A stretch of 64,000 bases of DNA from Orientallactaga sibirica (lineage: Eukaryota; Chordata; Mammalia; Rodentia; Dipodidae): contig JAEOAD010000024.1 of NCBI GenBank assembly GCA_036365145.1, forward strand, positions 10,139,501-10,203,500. The letters run 5' to 3'. Positions 1 through 13,913 of this stretch are shown here, piece after piece. The notes under the pieces were generated by a model. It saw nothing but the letters and a program-made list of their open reading frames with translations. It searched no databases and had not been told where the DNA came from. Numbering within the stretch: the first letter of the stretch is position 1; the number at the start of each line of letters is the position of its first letter. The translations under genes and the position numbers were made by a program.

Positions 1-302
1 ACTGAGTCTAGGTCCCCAGCTGGTGACTATTTGGGAAGTGGACCCGCCTGGAGGCGGTGTATTATTGCGAGTGGGCTTATGCTTATTGTAGCAAGCTTCT
101 TGCCAGTGTTTGGCACATTCTCCTGCTGCTGTTGTCCACTTGAGTTGGCCAGTAGGTGAAGTCCACCCTATTCTCAAGGCATCATTTTCCCTGCCATCAG
201 GAGGCTTCCCCTCAAATCTTTAAGCCAAAATAAACCCTTTCTTCCCACAAGCTGCTCTTGGTCAGCTATTTGCTGCCAGCAATGTGAACCTGACCACAAC
301 AG
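1..302 (+). mobile_element. MaLR-like LTR, 3' portion
   Basis: The right end has a polyadenylation-type motif (ccaaaataaacccttt, about 225-240), then a block containing agctgctcttggtcag, and stops at gacc-acaaca. The same arrangement occurs on the minus strand at 26723-27061 and in decayed form near 21.6 kb. This motif order is typical of rodent ERVL-MaLR LTR 3' ends. The 5' part may lie outside the window, so LTR length and TSD cannot be judged. Family assignment is from memory. Confidence 0.5.
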
Positions 303-1144
303 TTCATGTATTAAAGTTCTCAATAAAAATATATTTGAAGTCACCAATGAGGGTAAAAAAAAAAGTAAGTGAAGAAAGCTAGTTTAAGAATTGAAGTATA
401 CTGCTTTCATGCCCCATAAAGCTAAAATCATTATTCTCCATCAGTTTACTACTAAAGAACAGTGAACTTTAATATGACTTCTAAACAATGTTGATAGATT
501 TATTAATTTGGACTAGATTCAGTTAAGTAGTCTGTACCAATTTTCCAACTAATGTTATGTTCTCTTGGAAAATAGGAGTTTTATGCAGTGCCATGTAGGT
601 TAGTTAAGATACTGGAAACATCTGAGCATATGGCATACTAAAACATGGAGAAAATAAATAAATTGTACTTAATTAGAATGCATAAGTATTATTGTGTTTG
701 ACCAGAAGGGAAGTACCAGACTATGGCTTCATTTTGACCACCTGGAAACTGAAGGTCTCTTTTCTCCAAGCTTATTTCCACAGAACAGAAGTTTTAACAT
801 GGCATGCATTTTTTTTTTAAGTGAAGATTGGATAGTTGATGCTTAGGCAAATTGTCTAGCAACTAATTTTGCATTTCATTTGACCTAAGTTAGTCTTAAG
901 AGGATGCAAGCAAAATCATAGATATATTGAAGGGGGCTATATAATCACGGGGACTGACCCTTTAAGAAAATAATATAAAGCAAACAAACATACAAAAAAA
1001 CCTTTGTCCTTGTTTGCTTTTGTATGTGCTTAAATATCAAAGTTTCCCTGGCTGACCACATAATCACTATATCCTTAAACTTCCTTTGAGCCTCTTCCTT
1101 CCAATGTTTCAAATTGTGCAGCTACATAGAAGAAAACAAGTAAC

Positions 1145-1199
1145 ACAGAGAGAGAAAGAGAGAGGGAGGGAAAGAGAGGGAGAAGGAGAGAAAGAGAGC
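1145..1199 (+). repeat. GA-rich polypurine tract
   Basis: An uninterrupted purine run made of gaga and ggga units. It could be a simple repeat or the remnant of a SINE tail, since antisense tRNA-SINE tails elsewhere in the window are GA-rich. No SINE body flanks it. Confidence 0.7.
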
Positions 1200-2393
1200 T
1201 ATGAAATCAATCAACCTATAAAGGTGATATTGAAAGGAGCCTCTGCACATTTGAAATAAGAAAAAAAAAATATTTTACCTTAGAGAGAATAAAAATAGTA
1301 CCCTGAAGAAATAATGTCTCCTTGTTAATAATGATTAAAGGAGAACTACCTTCATATGTTATCAATTCCTATATTTGTTTCATTGTATACATATTAACAA
1401 AGATACATATTCACATCATTACCTTCAACAAAATAAAGATGTGGTACAAAGAATACATTACCTATTCCCCATATTTAACTACATACACATGTATATATGC
1501 AAATGAATTAGTTACCATGTATGTTATCTAAGACTGGCAGAACTTTAAATGGCACTTTGTGACCATACTCTGTAACACTTAAATATTTTATATAAAATTA
1601 TTAATTCATTTATTGATATAGAATAATGTCTATTTTGCTCAGTAATAAACCATAATTATATATATTGTAGATATTTTATATATACAAAAGGATATGGAAA
1701 TTTTCAATCAGGTTATTATTAAAAAGAATCCATATACAACACCAAACCTAGTAAAATATAAAATGAAGATACAAAGAATAATGTTTAAAAGAATATTAAA
1801 ATCAGCATAAATCAATACTTCTACACTTATAATATAAAATTGTAAACTAAAGCACTTAAGTTCATAATAGCTGTTGAAATTGTGGCATGTTTCATGAAAG
1901 CAATCTTAAATGAAGTCTGCAATTCCACTCAGGGAACATAATAGAAGAGGGGTAGAAAGAGCATTAAGAGCTAGAGGATGGGAAGGAATGCTGTGAAACT
2001 TTGTCTTCTAGACACAACATGCCTATTGCACTCATCAAATCACAAAAGCTGTTGTTACCTAAATAAGACTGAACTTGTGAACATTTCATGCTGGATGAGT
2101 GCTCATGAGACTCCTCTCCTTCCATGAACTAATGCTATTTAATGGTTGCTGGAAAAGATGTAGCTATATTCTTCAGTAGTTTAGCCACTGTTATGTTGCC
2201 CATAATCCAGTAAATGATTTCCCAACCATACTCATGTAAGCAACCTTGAGTTTTCTCAGTGTGTTAAAAAGTGAATGAATGAATGAATGTGTAAATACGA
2301 CATGAAAACAGGAATGAATTAGTTAAGAAGAGGAACTCAGTAGGAATGGAAGGGGCAAGGGAAGATATTGGGTGATGAGTATGATAAAAATAC

Positions 2394-2394
<1 letters not shown>

Positions 2395-2448
<54 letters not shown>
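2395..2448 (+). repeat. (TA)n microsatellite
   Basis: Perfect alternating AT of about 54 bp. The short antisense open frame over it, a run of Tyr-Ile codons, is an artefact of the repeat. Confidence 0.95.
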
Positions 2449-2453
<5 letters not shown>

Positions 2454-3503
2454 GAATTGTCATGAATAAATTTGGATGTTTTAAAGCCAATAAAGAAATT
2501 CAAGCCTTTAAATTTCTAAATTTCAAGTTCAAAAACTGATAGTTAATTTTAAAAGAGAAATGGAATTACATAACTAAGAGTAAATTTTATTTCTGATGCC
2601 AGGTATAAACATGAATGTCTTATGTATACTGGAAATTTCAGTACATAATGTGTAATGTGCATAAGGATTAGATGATATATGAGTTTGTGACAGAGTTGTA
2701 CAATATATAAGGTGACTATTATTTGTATAGGAAGATATTATCATAAATGAACTCTTAGAATGGCCTGGATAACATAAAATAAATCTTAATTGCTCTATCA
2801 TTAACTATCCTTGATAAATGTTAAAATTTAATTTGTTTTCATATTAAATTTCTTTTTCAAAACATTCTGAAGATTAATGGTATAGGATGAGATACAGTCA
2901 AGATTAGAATTCTCAACACAGTAATAATAAATGAGCAATAACTAGCTTTATGATTTGTAAAGGAAATAATCTCTAATAGGAGTAAAATCATTCCATTGAT
3001 TAGTGTTTCAAAAGCTCTGATGCTTGATCAACAATATTTTGCATCTTATTATATTGTATATATTCATCATGTATTTTTGTCACTTCTGATATCATTTAAC
3101 CTATGAAGTGCGTAGTATCTGAACGATCCTTTCACTTTCATAATGCCCATTATTAAAAACAAGTTGTTGGTAAAAATGTGAACGAATCTCTGCTATGAAA
3201 GAGTTAGGTACAATTTCTGAGCAATGATACAGACCTCCTTAAGAATATATGTTGGAGTAAAAGAATAATGTTTAAGTGTTAAGAAAAAAGTTTAAGTGTT
3301 AATGAGTCCTCTTAAATATGACATAAAATGAAATTTTATGTTGGGTTTTTATTAACTAAGTAATTCTAGTATGCTTCAAAATCAATTAGTAATATATTAT
3401 ATGGTTATTATATTACATTTCACATATATTTTTTCCTGTCTCACTCCATCCTAATATTGGATATATTTAAATTTTCTTTTAAGTATTAGATAATTAATAC
3501 ACT

Positions 3504-3556
<53 letters not shown>
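3504..3556 (+). repeat. (TCTA)n microsatellite
   Basis: About 13 perfect tetranucleotide units. This is a plain simple repeat and probably length-polymorphic. Confidence 0.95.
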
Positions 3557-5509
3557 ATGAATACATTTCACGTTTTAGTGTATGGTAATGGAACCCACTG
3601 ACTGGAAATTACAAGCACCTCCAATCAATTTTAGATGTATCTGTTATAATTATATTGCAGGGTACTGAAAAGTTGTGTCTACATAGGTGACAGATGTAAT
3701 GCATCTCAATAGATCTCAATTTCCTCACATTAAAATGAAAATAAAAAAGGACAGATAGAACGACTGTTGGTGAACTTGAAATTGTTGAATAAACTAATAA
3801 CAGTGACAATATTTTGTTCTGTGCCTAACTATACCAGCCCACATTGGCCTGAATGTGGAGCAGGACAGAGAATTTTTTTTTTATTTAATCCCTTTTCCAG
3901 CCTCAATTAATGATATATTATTGAAAAACTGACTTGAATGAACCCACTATGTAGGCATGCTAGCCCATGAAAAAGTAAAATCATGAATGGATAAATTGTG
4001 CATGACTATTTTCTGTAAATCTATTTCTTGAAGATAAAATTCCAACACTATTAAATAAATGTGTTTGGCCCCACTACACTGGATATATTTTGGCCATTTA
4101 TTCTATTGATCTTTACAGTTTCCTGAGACACAATAAAAACCTATATATGTACTGTTTCACTTGCCCTACTAAGAAATATAAGATCTGCTTGCTTGTCTTT
4201 GATCAAATTAATATTGGCTTGATCCCTGAATAACATCAATAATACAACACTTCAGTTTACCCTACAGGTAAGAATGTAATCTATCTATATTCCTTATCAG
4301 AATAGTACCATAAACAAAAATGTTAGTTCTTATTCTCTTTTTCTATTCTTAAGTAGCCCTGTAATGTAAAGTAATGTAATATAAAGCTAAGGGAAAGAAA
4401 AACAGGGATAAGAAGGAAGGCATTTTTCAAAATTTTTTTTTTAAAAGTGTTACATAGTAAATTCCTTAAAACTATATTGTTCCTTCCTAAAGATGGGAGA
4501 GTGGTGACTCAGGTCAACAAGTCTGGGAAAGAAAAAAGTTACAGAAGCAGTAAACAACTGTTAGGAAGTAAACTCTGAACAGTATTTTGTAACAGTTTTC
4601 TTTTAATAGAATCATTCTTTCCTGAGGGGCATGAGGAAGCTCAGGAGACTTGGGACAAATCTGATAAAGAAGTCCCAAGACACCCCCGAAGGTTATATAG
4701 TTTCAACAAGTGCTTTGAAGAGACTGAATAGCCAAGCTCACTTTGTGCAGTGAGCTGCAGAGATGCAGTTTCCATGTGTTGTCCCCTCTGCTATGTGGGT
4801 TCTTTAGGGATGCAGCTGCCTTTGAATCACCTCTACTCCTCTAAGGAGCTCCTCAGCCTGTTCTATAAGCAACCCCAATAAACTTAGTGGGTCAACAAAC
4901 CAGGTCTTGGTGCAAAGGTGCTTTGTATCTCTGCCCTATCTCGAGGGAATTAACTAGTGCTCTCATCTCCCCAGGGAAAGAATTTCACCAACAAAAAGAC
5001 AATGAATAATGTAAATTTTACATTAAATTTGGAGACAGCTTCTCATATAACTAGTCACCTAATTAAATATTTTTATTTCAGTTTTTCAAAGTTCAATTTT
5101 TTCTTTTTGATTTTGAACATATTCTATAGTCTTGCCTTCATACCAATCAGGATTTAAGAACAAGCCTTCAGAATTCTACAAGTTCCTTCAAGGTAATACA
5201 TCCTCTAGTCTTCATAATTTGACTCCTCAATAACCACAACTGCCTACATTTTAGAGTTAAGGAAAAAAAAAGTGAATAATGTTAGGTGATTCAGCGTGAA
5301 ACCTCTCACACCTCAGTTCCCTTTAGAAATTCAAGACAGGAACAATCTTTTTCCATCTTTACATATCTCTTATTTGGACTGATTTCTCATTCTTACAAGT
5401 TGATCTAACACAGGATCTTCTGGAACTCTGTAAGCAGAAAAAATCCTCATTTACTCAAGGTATTTTATTTTATTTAATGATCTGGGAACTTTTTAAAAAA
5501 CCAAATCTG

Positions 5510-6376
5510 AAAGGCCAGATCCAGACATTTAGCTTGTCTAGTGCCAGAAGGTGACTACATAAGTGACTGGGGAAAAATGATCAACATCTGTCTAAGCAAC
5601 TTATGGTCTAAACTACTCAGCAGCAAACAACCTGATGTGATGCTCACACAAGTGCAGTAGTGACACAGCCATGGTGGGTAACCACCTGCTCTAGATTTGG
5701 CTAATGGATCTGCTTAGTGAAACTGAACCCATACCTGGAAACAAGAAACAAGTCAGGACCATATCCAAAAATGAGCCCTCTCTCTAATATCAAGCTTCCA
5801 CCAATAGTGGGATACAAGAGGGCCGACACCTATTAAATTCTCTTTAAAATAATAATGATTATCCATGTATCTTACACTGACCTCATTTTCTATTGGAGAA
5901 TCTGCTTCTCTCCTTCAGAGGGACACATATCCTGAGGTGAGAATCAGCCCATCAACACTTCAACAGGGCACCAGCTGAAGCCATAGAGTCATAGAGGAAA
6001 TGAGCAAGAGTGTTGCTTCATTGGTGAAGGTGGTACCAGCACAAGGGCGAAGGAGATAGACACAAAGAACATTCAAACCCTGCCAATCAGATATTCAGAG
6101 ATACAGAGACTCACAAAACCTAGTCGCTGAAATAGACCTAAAATGAACCCATCATGGCTCAGGGAAATTCACAGAAGAGAGGGAGGAAAGATTGTTAGAG
6201 CCATGAGTTGGGTCATTATACACGGAGTCATTGCCTTTCCCTCATAACTGATGGCTACCTCCATAAGGCAAGACCCACATTAATCATAGGGGGAGGACAG
6301 GGAGAAGGCTAATGATGGTACCATCATGGTTGTATATATACTATATACATAACTAATAAAAATATATTAAAAAAAA
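5510..6376 (+). mobile_element. L1-like 3' UTR, 5'-truncated
   Basis: It aligns by eye with 15535-16942 and 23820-25047 (plus strand), and with 19640-20290 and 48440-48985 (minus strand). Shared landmarks include ctattggagaatctgcttct, ggagatagacacaaagaac and atggctcagggaa. It ends in AT-rich DNA with aataaa and a short A-tail. The copies have variable 5' ends and a common 3' end, the signature of LINE retroposition. caaatctg is repeated at 5502-5509 and 6377-6384, a probable short TSD. Placement in L1 rests on the purine-rich tract in the longer copies and on memory. No open reading frame is retained. Confidence 0.6.
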
Positions 6377-6539
6377 CAAATCTGGCTATAAGTTGTTTAT
6401 TATAGCCTTTTCAACATTTATACATGATCTTAGTTGTTGTTTTTCTTATTCTCCTGTACGTTACATATGATAGAGAGACAGTTTAGGGATAACAAACTTC
6501 CTCTCTCCAAAGAAGAGAAATGACTTTAAGCCTGTATAG

Positions 6540-7115
6540 AGACAGTGTGGGTCACTCCCGTTGGTTAGAGGTCAGAAATGACATATGAGTCTGGCCTTTT
6601 CTTCTCACCTCTTCCCTAGAAGAGGACTTTTCCTTTCCTAGGAGAGATAATCACCACATTCTGAGACTGTTACACACTTCCTGGAGGATTCATATTCCTT
6701 GGAAGATTGCCCCTTCCTAGAGTACCTCACCACAGACATCGTATGTCCAGACTGAGCTGACCAGCTCAGTATCCCCATGCAGGGACTTCCCAAAAATGAC
6801 CCCACTCTAGTTCTCTAGTTCTCTACGTGGGTTTTCCCATTTCCTGGGAGCCCAGCTAAGCAGAAGCCCTGCATTTCTTGCCTTTCCTTTAGCTCTACAC
6901 TCTCCAACTCCTAAACTATAATTAAATCTCTCTAAATCTTACCTAATCATCTGTGAAATTCATTCATAGAATTCATAAGACAAGAGTATGGAGGCCACTG
7001 AATCAGTGAAAGTTCTGTGTGGCTGAGACCTTGTTGCCTCTCAGCTCTTGAGATTTTGCCCACCCAAGAGCTGGGAGAGACTCCTATTCTGTCAACAGCA
7101 TGCTAAATTCACATA
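6540..7115 (+). mobile_element. Possible ERV LTR remnant
   Basis: A less AT-rich stretch with pyrimidine-rich blocks. It has an aattaaatctctc segment near 6920 and a downstream block with agctctt-gagattttgcccaccc near 7045. This resembles the R/U5 part of a retroviral LTR. No second copy exists in the window and no TSD or terminal TG/CA could be fixed, so the call is weak. Confidence 0.25.
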
Positions 7116-9655
7116 TCGGTAGAGTCAGGAAATGGAATAAGAGTTCTCCTTACTCCTTACTGAAATTTCAATAACTGTTTCTCTTGCTATCATAGCTTCT
7201 TTTCTGCTAACTGAAAAGAACAACTTACTATCTATTCTATTTGGTTGACCACCCCGTCAATGTTTCAGTCACCTACCTCAACTTATGTTGAAGCTTTTTT
7301 GCTGCCTGAATCATATAATTAGCCTATTAATTCTGCCATTGCTATTGGAACAATCTATCCCTCTAGAAGTATCCCTTGAGGCCATGGTGGCTGTTCAAAA
7401 TCAAGAACCAAATGAAATAACTGAGTTTTAAAAATTAAAATAATGTTGATGAGGTGTGGAGATATAAGAAGCTATGTTTAAGTTTAATATGATAGTTATA
7501 TAATTCATTTTTCTTACCTTTTATTCTTGTAATGTTCCTTCAAAATAGAGTCCTATGTATTCCATTTCTGTCTGTTTACATGTCTGTCTTATCTTTTCCT
7601 TTTAATGTTTGATCATTTTCATTTATCCCATGCTCACATCCAGAAGATCTTGAGAGCAGCGAGCTCTCATAACTTGGAGTTTAACAAATCTGGCACTTAA
7701 AACCTCAAAGCATGACCTCACACTCATACTTAGAAGGTCCACATTTCCATCACTTAGAATTCCACCAGGAACTCAAATCCACTTCACCTACCATTTCTGC
7801 CTACCCCCTCATTTAGTTTTTCATCATTTAAGAACAATTATATTACCATATGGATGCAACTATCTTATCACTTATTTTCTCAAAAAATATTTTGGTTAAA
7901 AAATAATGATTTATAATTTACTGTCTCCCTTTTATTTGCTGCCAATGAGTTATACAGAGATAACGAAAAAAGCCCAAGCTTTAAATTCATTGTACAAACA
8001 TTGCATAGACTCTTAATGCTGACTGCCAATCCTGCTATAATTAGCTAGTCATTATTCTACCGTGTACTCTGACATCCCTATATTTTACATATTGTAAATC
8101 TTTAGTATCCTTCTTTGGAACAATCTTTCCCCTACAACCTCATCTCTCAATCTGTTGAGGAAATACAAGCAATCAGAAGAACACATTTTGTTAGTTGGAC
8201 TCATGAACCTCTGGAACTTCAGCTATCCACTTTCACATTCCATCTCCAATCAATTATACCATATTTTCATTAAGAGCTTTATACTCAAGTCTTTTAGTCA
8301 CATTTCAGTGCTATACATTTCAAATACTTACTATTTTCCTGAATACTATACATGCATCTAGTTGCTTTGTAAACCACATCATTTGAACGTCTTAATACAA
8401 TCAATATCCAAAGAAATATTTCCACATTTTGTTCATATCTTCTTCTGTTCCATCTCTGTAAGTATTTTCCATGTCTGAGTTATGTTCAACTGCATTCACA
8501 CAGTTGTTTTAAGCACTTCTTTTTCTATTTTTGGTTAAATCCATTAAGGAGCAGTGTTGCCTCTGTTTCTGATACATATCAAGAGCCTGCAGATTTCTCA
8601 TACCACCTTCACCTCAACCACCTACTCCTCTTCTCTAGCTAATACAATAGGATCTGCCCCTTTTGCAGACACTTTCATGTTTCTACATTCTCTATTTTTT
8701 ATACAGAAGTCATTGTATCTCAGCTAAGATATTCCTAATATTTCCATTTCAGAATAAAATTGATTTTAATCATGACTCAGAATTTAATAGCTGAGTCATT
8801 CCAGTATATGTTTTGCTCAGCCACCCTCTTACTCTGTTATAACTGTACTGGCTCCCAACCTCACCACCCCAGTTCCGTGGGAAGGCTGAGCATCTTCCTC
8901 AATTATCAGACAATAACTCAAGTTGCTACTGCTGTATTGACTATTATCCCATGGATAGTTTGGCACATATTATCACTCAGATATCTGCTTATAGATTCTT
9001 TTCTTCACAAGAAACATATTAAGACTTCTCAAAATATTTCAGGGTGGAGTAATAGATTGATTTCTATAATTTTATGTAAAAAGCATAGCTAACGCTACAT
9101 ATAAATAGTGAAAAGATTTTATGAGAGTTGTTAATTAAATGACTATTTTCCACAGAAATTTCTTCCAAGATTCCCCACAATCATTGAGAAAGAGATTAAG
9201 AACAATCATTAAGACAAACACACACAGCCTCATTTATTTTGGAGGGATAATTAATTACATGTATCAAGTGGTTAACATCAATAGCATCTCTAAAGAAATG
9301 CAAAGAAGAGGTATTCAGAGCATCTTGCCAGAGTATTATTGAGAATAATACCATTGTCAATAGTAATGGGAAGAGCTTTAATTTAGACAACTATATTGAG
9401 CTTTTCTCATCTTCATTCAAAGGTTAGAAGTACTTATTCCACATGCAGTTAGGAAAATCCTGCCACAGTCTTATAAAGCAACTGGGCATGAAATAGCTTG
9501 CTTTGAACCCATCTTAAATTTCCTTTCACTGTTTTCTATTGTTTCTGTGTGATCTTTATTCAGTAATTTAGTCAGCATTCTTTATCTGCATCAACATTCA
9601 ATATCTCAATTTTTCTATTTGTTGTTCTTTTTTTCTTTTTTTCCTTTTTTTTTTT
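7116..9655. other. AT-rich non-coding stretch
   Basis: No gene or recognisable repeat was seen. The longest open frame, about 110 codons at 8760-9092, shows no domain, signal peptide or codon pattern above chance. Confidence 0.55.
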
Positions 9656-9706
<51 letters not shown>

Positions 9707-9709
9707 TTT
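9656..9709 (+). repeat. (TTTA)n microsatellite
   Basis: A run of tttatttattta abutting an old antisense B1. It probably grew from the B1 A-tail, which reads as T-rich on this strand. Confidence 0.9.
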
Positions 9710-9710
9710 T

Positions 9711-9800
9711 TGGAGGCAGAGTCTCAGGAAATAGCTATGTATGCAAAGTAGCCTTGAACTCTGAATCCTCCTACTCCAAGTGTGCACTATAAACCCAGCT
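9711..9800 (-). mobile_element. Old B1-like SINE, degraded
   Basis: Reads as an antisense B1: ggaggcagagtctcagg, then agccttgaactctgaa, tcctcctactccaag and a final aaacccagct. The order of blocks matches the younger antisense B1s at 19431-19603 and 29484-29640, with many substitutions. Confidence 0.6.
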
Positions 9801-10076
9801 TCAATATTTCAATCATGACAAACTTGAATATCTACTATATCTTTTTATTATAATTAGAGTGTTCACTTCATTGAATTCCTATAACTGATCCCATATATTT
9901 AGGACTACATGTTTTTTTCTGTTTTTTTTTTTTTCTCCTTTGTATATTAGGAAAAGGGAAAACAATCAAAAAAAGCTATAAAATCCCTAATAGAGATATT
10001 ACCTTATCTATGAATTATACCAATATATAGGAATAATTATTTCAGAAGAATAAGAGCAAAAATTTTAGAGTGATGG

Positions 10077-10290
10077 TTTATTTATTTGAGAAACAGAAAG
10101 AGAGAGAGAGAAAAAGAGAATAAAGACAGAGTGATTGTGGGCACACCAGGGCCTCCTGCCACTACAGAGAAACCCAGACTCATGTACCCTGTTTTGCATT
10201 TAGCTTTACATGGGTACTGGGGAATCAAACCCAAGAATCAGGCTTTGCCAGCAAGTACCTTTAAAACCACTAAGAAAGTTTTGCAGCCCA
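10077..10290 (-). mobile_element. tRNA-derived SINE, short type
   Basis: Antisense copy. The tail is GA-rich at the left, followed by gcactaca-like degraded blocks. The tRNA-like head ends in a degraded ttgcagccca at 10281-10290. It belongs to the short type, without the caaagtgacacaaggg block. It is diverged, and no TSD was confirmed. Confidence 0.75.
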
Positions 10291-12035
10291 AGTTTCATGG
10301 TGTATATAAAACAAAACAAAAAAAATTATGTAAATAAATGAGAATTTACATTAGTTCTTGCTATGCTCAATTTCATTGCGATGGACTAAAATAAATATTA
10401 AATGAAAGTACATGCAAAAGAATGTCAAATGAAATAAATCGGTTGAAGAAAAGTTGACTATAGGCCATATTGAAGCCTTTGGCTCATGAGGAAACATTGA
10501 CATTGAGTTTGAACAATATATCTCAAGAGGCCTCTGTCTTGTTTTTGAGAAATATACAATAGATTCTTGGGCATTTCCATTTAATTTATTCAGAGTAACA
10601 TAACATTTAAGCATTTGCCTATGTGAACATGCATCAATTATCCTTTGAAATTAAGGAAATTTTGCATGACCTAATTTATTAATTACTTTATTAATTATTC
10701 AATTGCTGCATAGTTTTATCAGTACATTTGTGCCTTATTAAAGGGAGGTGAATGTAAACATGTTAAGTACTTAGTTGATTTTCTTTACTTGTTGCTCTTT
10801 AGAAAGAGGCCTAAAAGTTCAAAGTTCTTTTTCCTACTCCTGTGATAATTTAATCATTGTAAAAACTACACATGGCACATATCCTACACATGTTGATCTA
10901 GAATTGTTTCTCCATAAGTCTTTGACACAAGCTCATTAAAGACCAGGCTAAAAGAGAATTGCCAATAGAACAAGGTGTTTTATAGCCCATGTCTAAAAGA
11001 GCCCACATCAATGCAACCACATTAAATTGGGCTGAGCCAAGTTTTAAGGCTCCAACATAAATGAAATGACTTTGTGAAATGTTTTATTCTGTGTGATTGT
11101 AAAAAGAAATGAGAAAGTAATATACTTATGATTTTATAAAGGATAAGGTAATGCATAATGCAGTATTTATTATTATCACATCTATTAATTTTATATTTCA
11201 TACTTATAAATCCATAAATTGAAAAATACTTTATTAGAAAATTAAATTTTGATATTCCTATTATAGTCTAGATGAAGGTATAGAATATTGATCTGAAGAA
11301 TGTCACCTAGAAAAAAAATCAATAGATTATGATAGAATAAATATTTATCTTTGTTTTTGATTCATAGAAATGTTTTTGAGTCACAAAGGAATGCTGAACT
11401 CATTGATTATCATGTTAAATATTGCATCTAGCTAGTGTAGGAGACCCTTGAATTTGTTGAAGACAATGAGTTAATTTTCCTTCGTTCAGAACATATATGA
11501 ATGTAACTAATAGCATATCCATGTGCACTGGGTTATGTGGGTTCAGTGTAAATTCACTGGTGTCCAACTCTGCCAGACAAGATCCCATTAGGAAACAGAT
11601 ATAAAATAAATTATAAAACTTGAACAAAGAATGGGAGAGAAAAATCTTTATTTGTACTCTTCTATAAGAGCAGTGATATAATTTGTTAAAGGATAATTTA
11701 TTCATAAACTTGACTTGAAAATTAAAGATGATATATCGTTCCATAAATATTTACATATTCATCACTTCTTGAGCCATTTTCTAGTTTCTTATGGAGACTT
11801 CAACTTTTCTCACAGCCTATTATTCATTTTTCTTCCACAGTACAAATCACTTCCCTAGAGAATAATATCCAGTGCTCCCACCAATATGTCTAAACTCTAA
11901 ATATGATATCTTCAGGTTTCCTATTTTCAGGAGCCTCCACACTATATGAAACATACCTCTCTATGTAAATTTGGAGAACTGAGAACTGATTTTACCTACT
12001 CTACTGGTTATAAACAATTTTATTCCAGTTTCTTT

Positions 12036-12084
<49 letters not shown>

Positions 12085-12437
12085 GAAACATGACAAAGCC
12101 TAATTGCATAATTAACAATTTCAGGAACAGCACACTGTCACTGAAAAACAGGCAGAGGAATAACTAACAAGTAGGCATTTGGGGCATTTAATTGAGGACA
12201 TCATTAGCTGACTGTATTCCCTTTCTTTGTTTAGGTAATTGTCATGTGTCTCCCTTTGGCCAAACCAAGTGGGATGTAGACCAAAAATTAGTCCACTTAC
12301 ACCATGCATGAAGTGATGCTGATGCACACAGCATGGTCCAGAAGGATGGAAAGCCACTTTGGAAGAACAAATGTAATGCAGTGCTTCTGTCCTTAAGGAT
12401 TTCATACATTATGCTTAAAATATTATTATTACTTTTT
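10291..12437. other. Non-coding stretch with a (TA)n array
   Basis: No gene was seen. A perfect (TA)n run lies at 12039-12081. The open frames (up to 109 codons, minus strand, 11415-11744) show no recognisable domain. Confidence 0.55.
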
Positions 12438-12669
12438 TAGGGCTGGAGAGATGGCTTAGTGATTCAGGAACTTGCCTGCAAAGTGAAAGAATCCAAGTTT
12501 GACTCCCCAGGACCCATGTAAGACAGATGTACAAAGTGGGGCATATATCTGGAGCTCCTTTGCAGTGGATAGGAGACCCTGGCATTCCCATTCTCTCTCC
12601 CACCCTTTTTCCCTCCCCCATTCTCTCAAATAAATAAATAAAAAATAAACTAGAACAACTAAAAAAATA
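12438..12669 (+). mobile_element. tRNA-derived SINE, short type
   Basis: The head ggctggagagatggctta lies at 12441-12458, followed by a degraded B box (agtttgactcccc). The body continues with gagctcctttgcagtggat, a CT-rich region and a tail of aaataaataaata. TSD tattacttttt occurs at 12427-12437 and 12670-12680. This is a complete insertion with moderate divergence. Confidence 0.9.
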
Positions 12670-12699
12670 TATTACTTTTTGAACACCCACATTTCTTAC

Positions 12700-13904
12700 A
12701 ATGGTTCAACTATGAGATAAGGTTCCAATCAGATCTGGCTGAATTTCATCTCTGGGGAATTTATGATCTAAATATTCTTCTGTTCTATAATCTCATTCCT
12801 GCTCTAAGAATACACTGTGCATTATATCAGTTTACTTTTCTCACCGCTTTGAAAATCAAAGTCATATTCATCAAAACCAAAAAAACACCATAATCGTTGC
12901 ACAAGGTACGCCTGTGGTGATCCCCACTGTACCCCATCATTCAGTGCAAAAGGAATTGATTTGAAGGAACAAAATTTAGCAAAAGTGATAGCATAGCAAT
13001 CTATGAATCAGGTGACAATCCATAGGACTCAATATTAGCAGACTTGATGAGAAAAACTTCCTCACTACCTTTGAGGTTTTGTGCTGCCATATGCCACTTG
13101 TCTACATGACAAAAAGCCAGGGGTTACCTCTAGGTCAGACTGCTTCCAGCTTACAACTCAGAAAATGTTCCTATCAGGTAAAAGGAACAAATTATCACAA
13201 CTATCTGGATGCTATTGGGCAGAGATAAGAATCAGGAAAGTCTCCAGATAAGAATGAAGCCCAGCTAACATCATGATTGAATCCCTAAGTGCTTCAGTGT
13301 CAATAATCTAATAATTAGCAAACCACACTTGCAAAAATCCCAGTTAAGCTACATCTGGGCTCCTGATCCTCAGAAGCATTATGAGACAAATGTGTCATGG
13401 CACAAGATCCCCAGTGAGTGGTAACATTTCAAGAGATAACCAACAGCTATTAGTGTTTCTTTAATGCTATTTTAATTATTATTGTACATAAAGCACAGAA
13501 TATGGACATGAAGTAAATAACTCCATATTGTCCATACATTTTGAGACCAAAACAAAGGACAATAAATTTAAGTATTAGAAAGGCTTTATAGTTTTAATTA
13601 TCTGAAAATATTTCCTTTGGTGCAGTAAACACTAATCAAATGAACATATGGATGAAGAAATATAAAAAAAAAAAAAATGCACTTCAGGATAGAAATGATA
13701 CTTTGCCAGATATAGCCAGATTAATGCACATTTAAATAGTATTATTTATTACTTATATAATATTGTTTTATATTTACATTATATACATATATATTAACTC
13801 ATTATTGTCTATTAAAGCTACGTTAATGTTTGCAAAGATTTTAATAATCTAATAAAATATAAATTCATTGTATCAATTCATAATCTAATAACTATCAGAC
13901 CACG
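12700..13904. other. Unassigned non-coding stretch
   Basis: The part at about 12880-13440 is somewhat less AT-rich and may be an old repeat, but I could not assign it. No gene was seen. Confidence 0.4.
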
Positions 13905-13913
13905 TTTATGCTG

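Larger units (their letters stand above)
303..5509. other. AT-rich non-coding stretch
   Basis: No gene, RNA gene or recognisable young retroelement was seen. All open frames are under 80 codons and have no recognisable domains. The stretch contains a GA-rich tract near 1.15 kb, a (TA)n array near 2.4 kb and a (TCTA)n array near 3.5 kb. A slightly less AT-rich patch at about 4620-4930 was not identified. Confidence 0.6.

Noticed and set aside
3504..3556. Regularly spaced repeats resembling a CRISPR array
   Set aside because: It is a plain tetranucleotide microsatellite in a mammalian genome, with no spacers.
8760..9092. Open frame of 110 codons
   Set aside because: No recognisable domain and length within chance expectation for this much sequence. 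No pseudogene features either.
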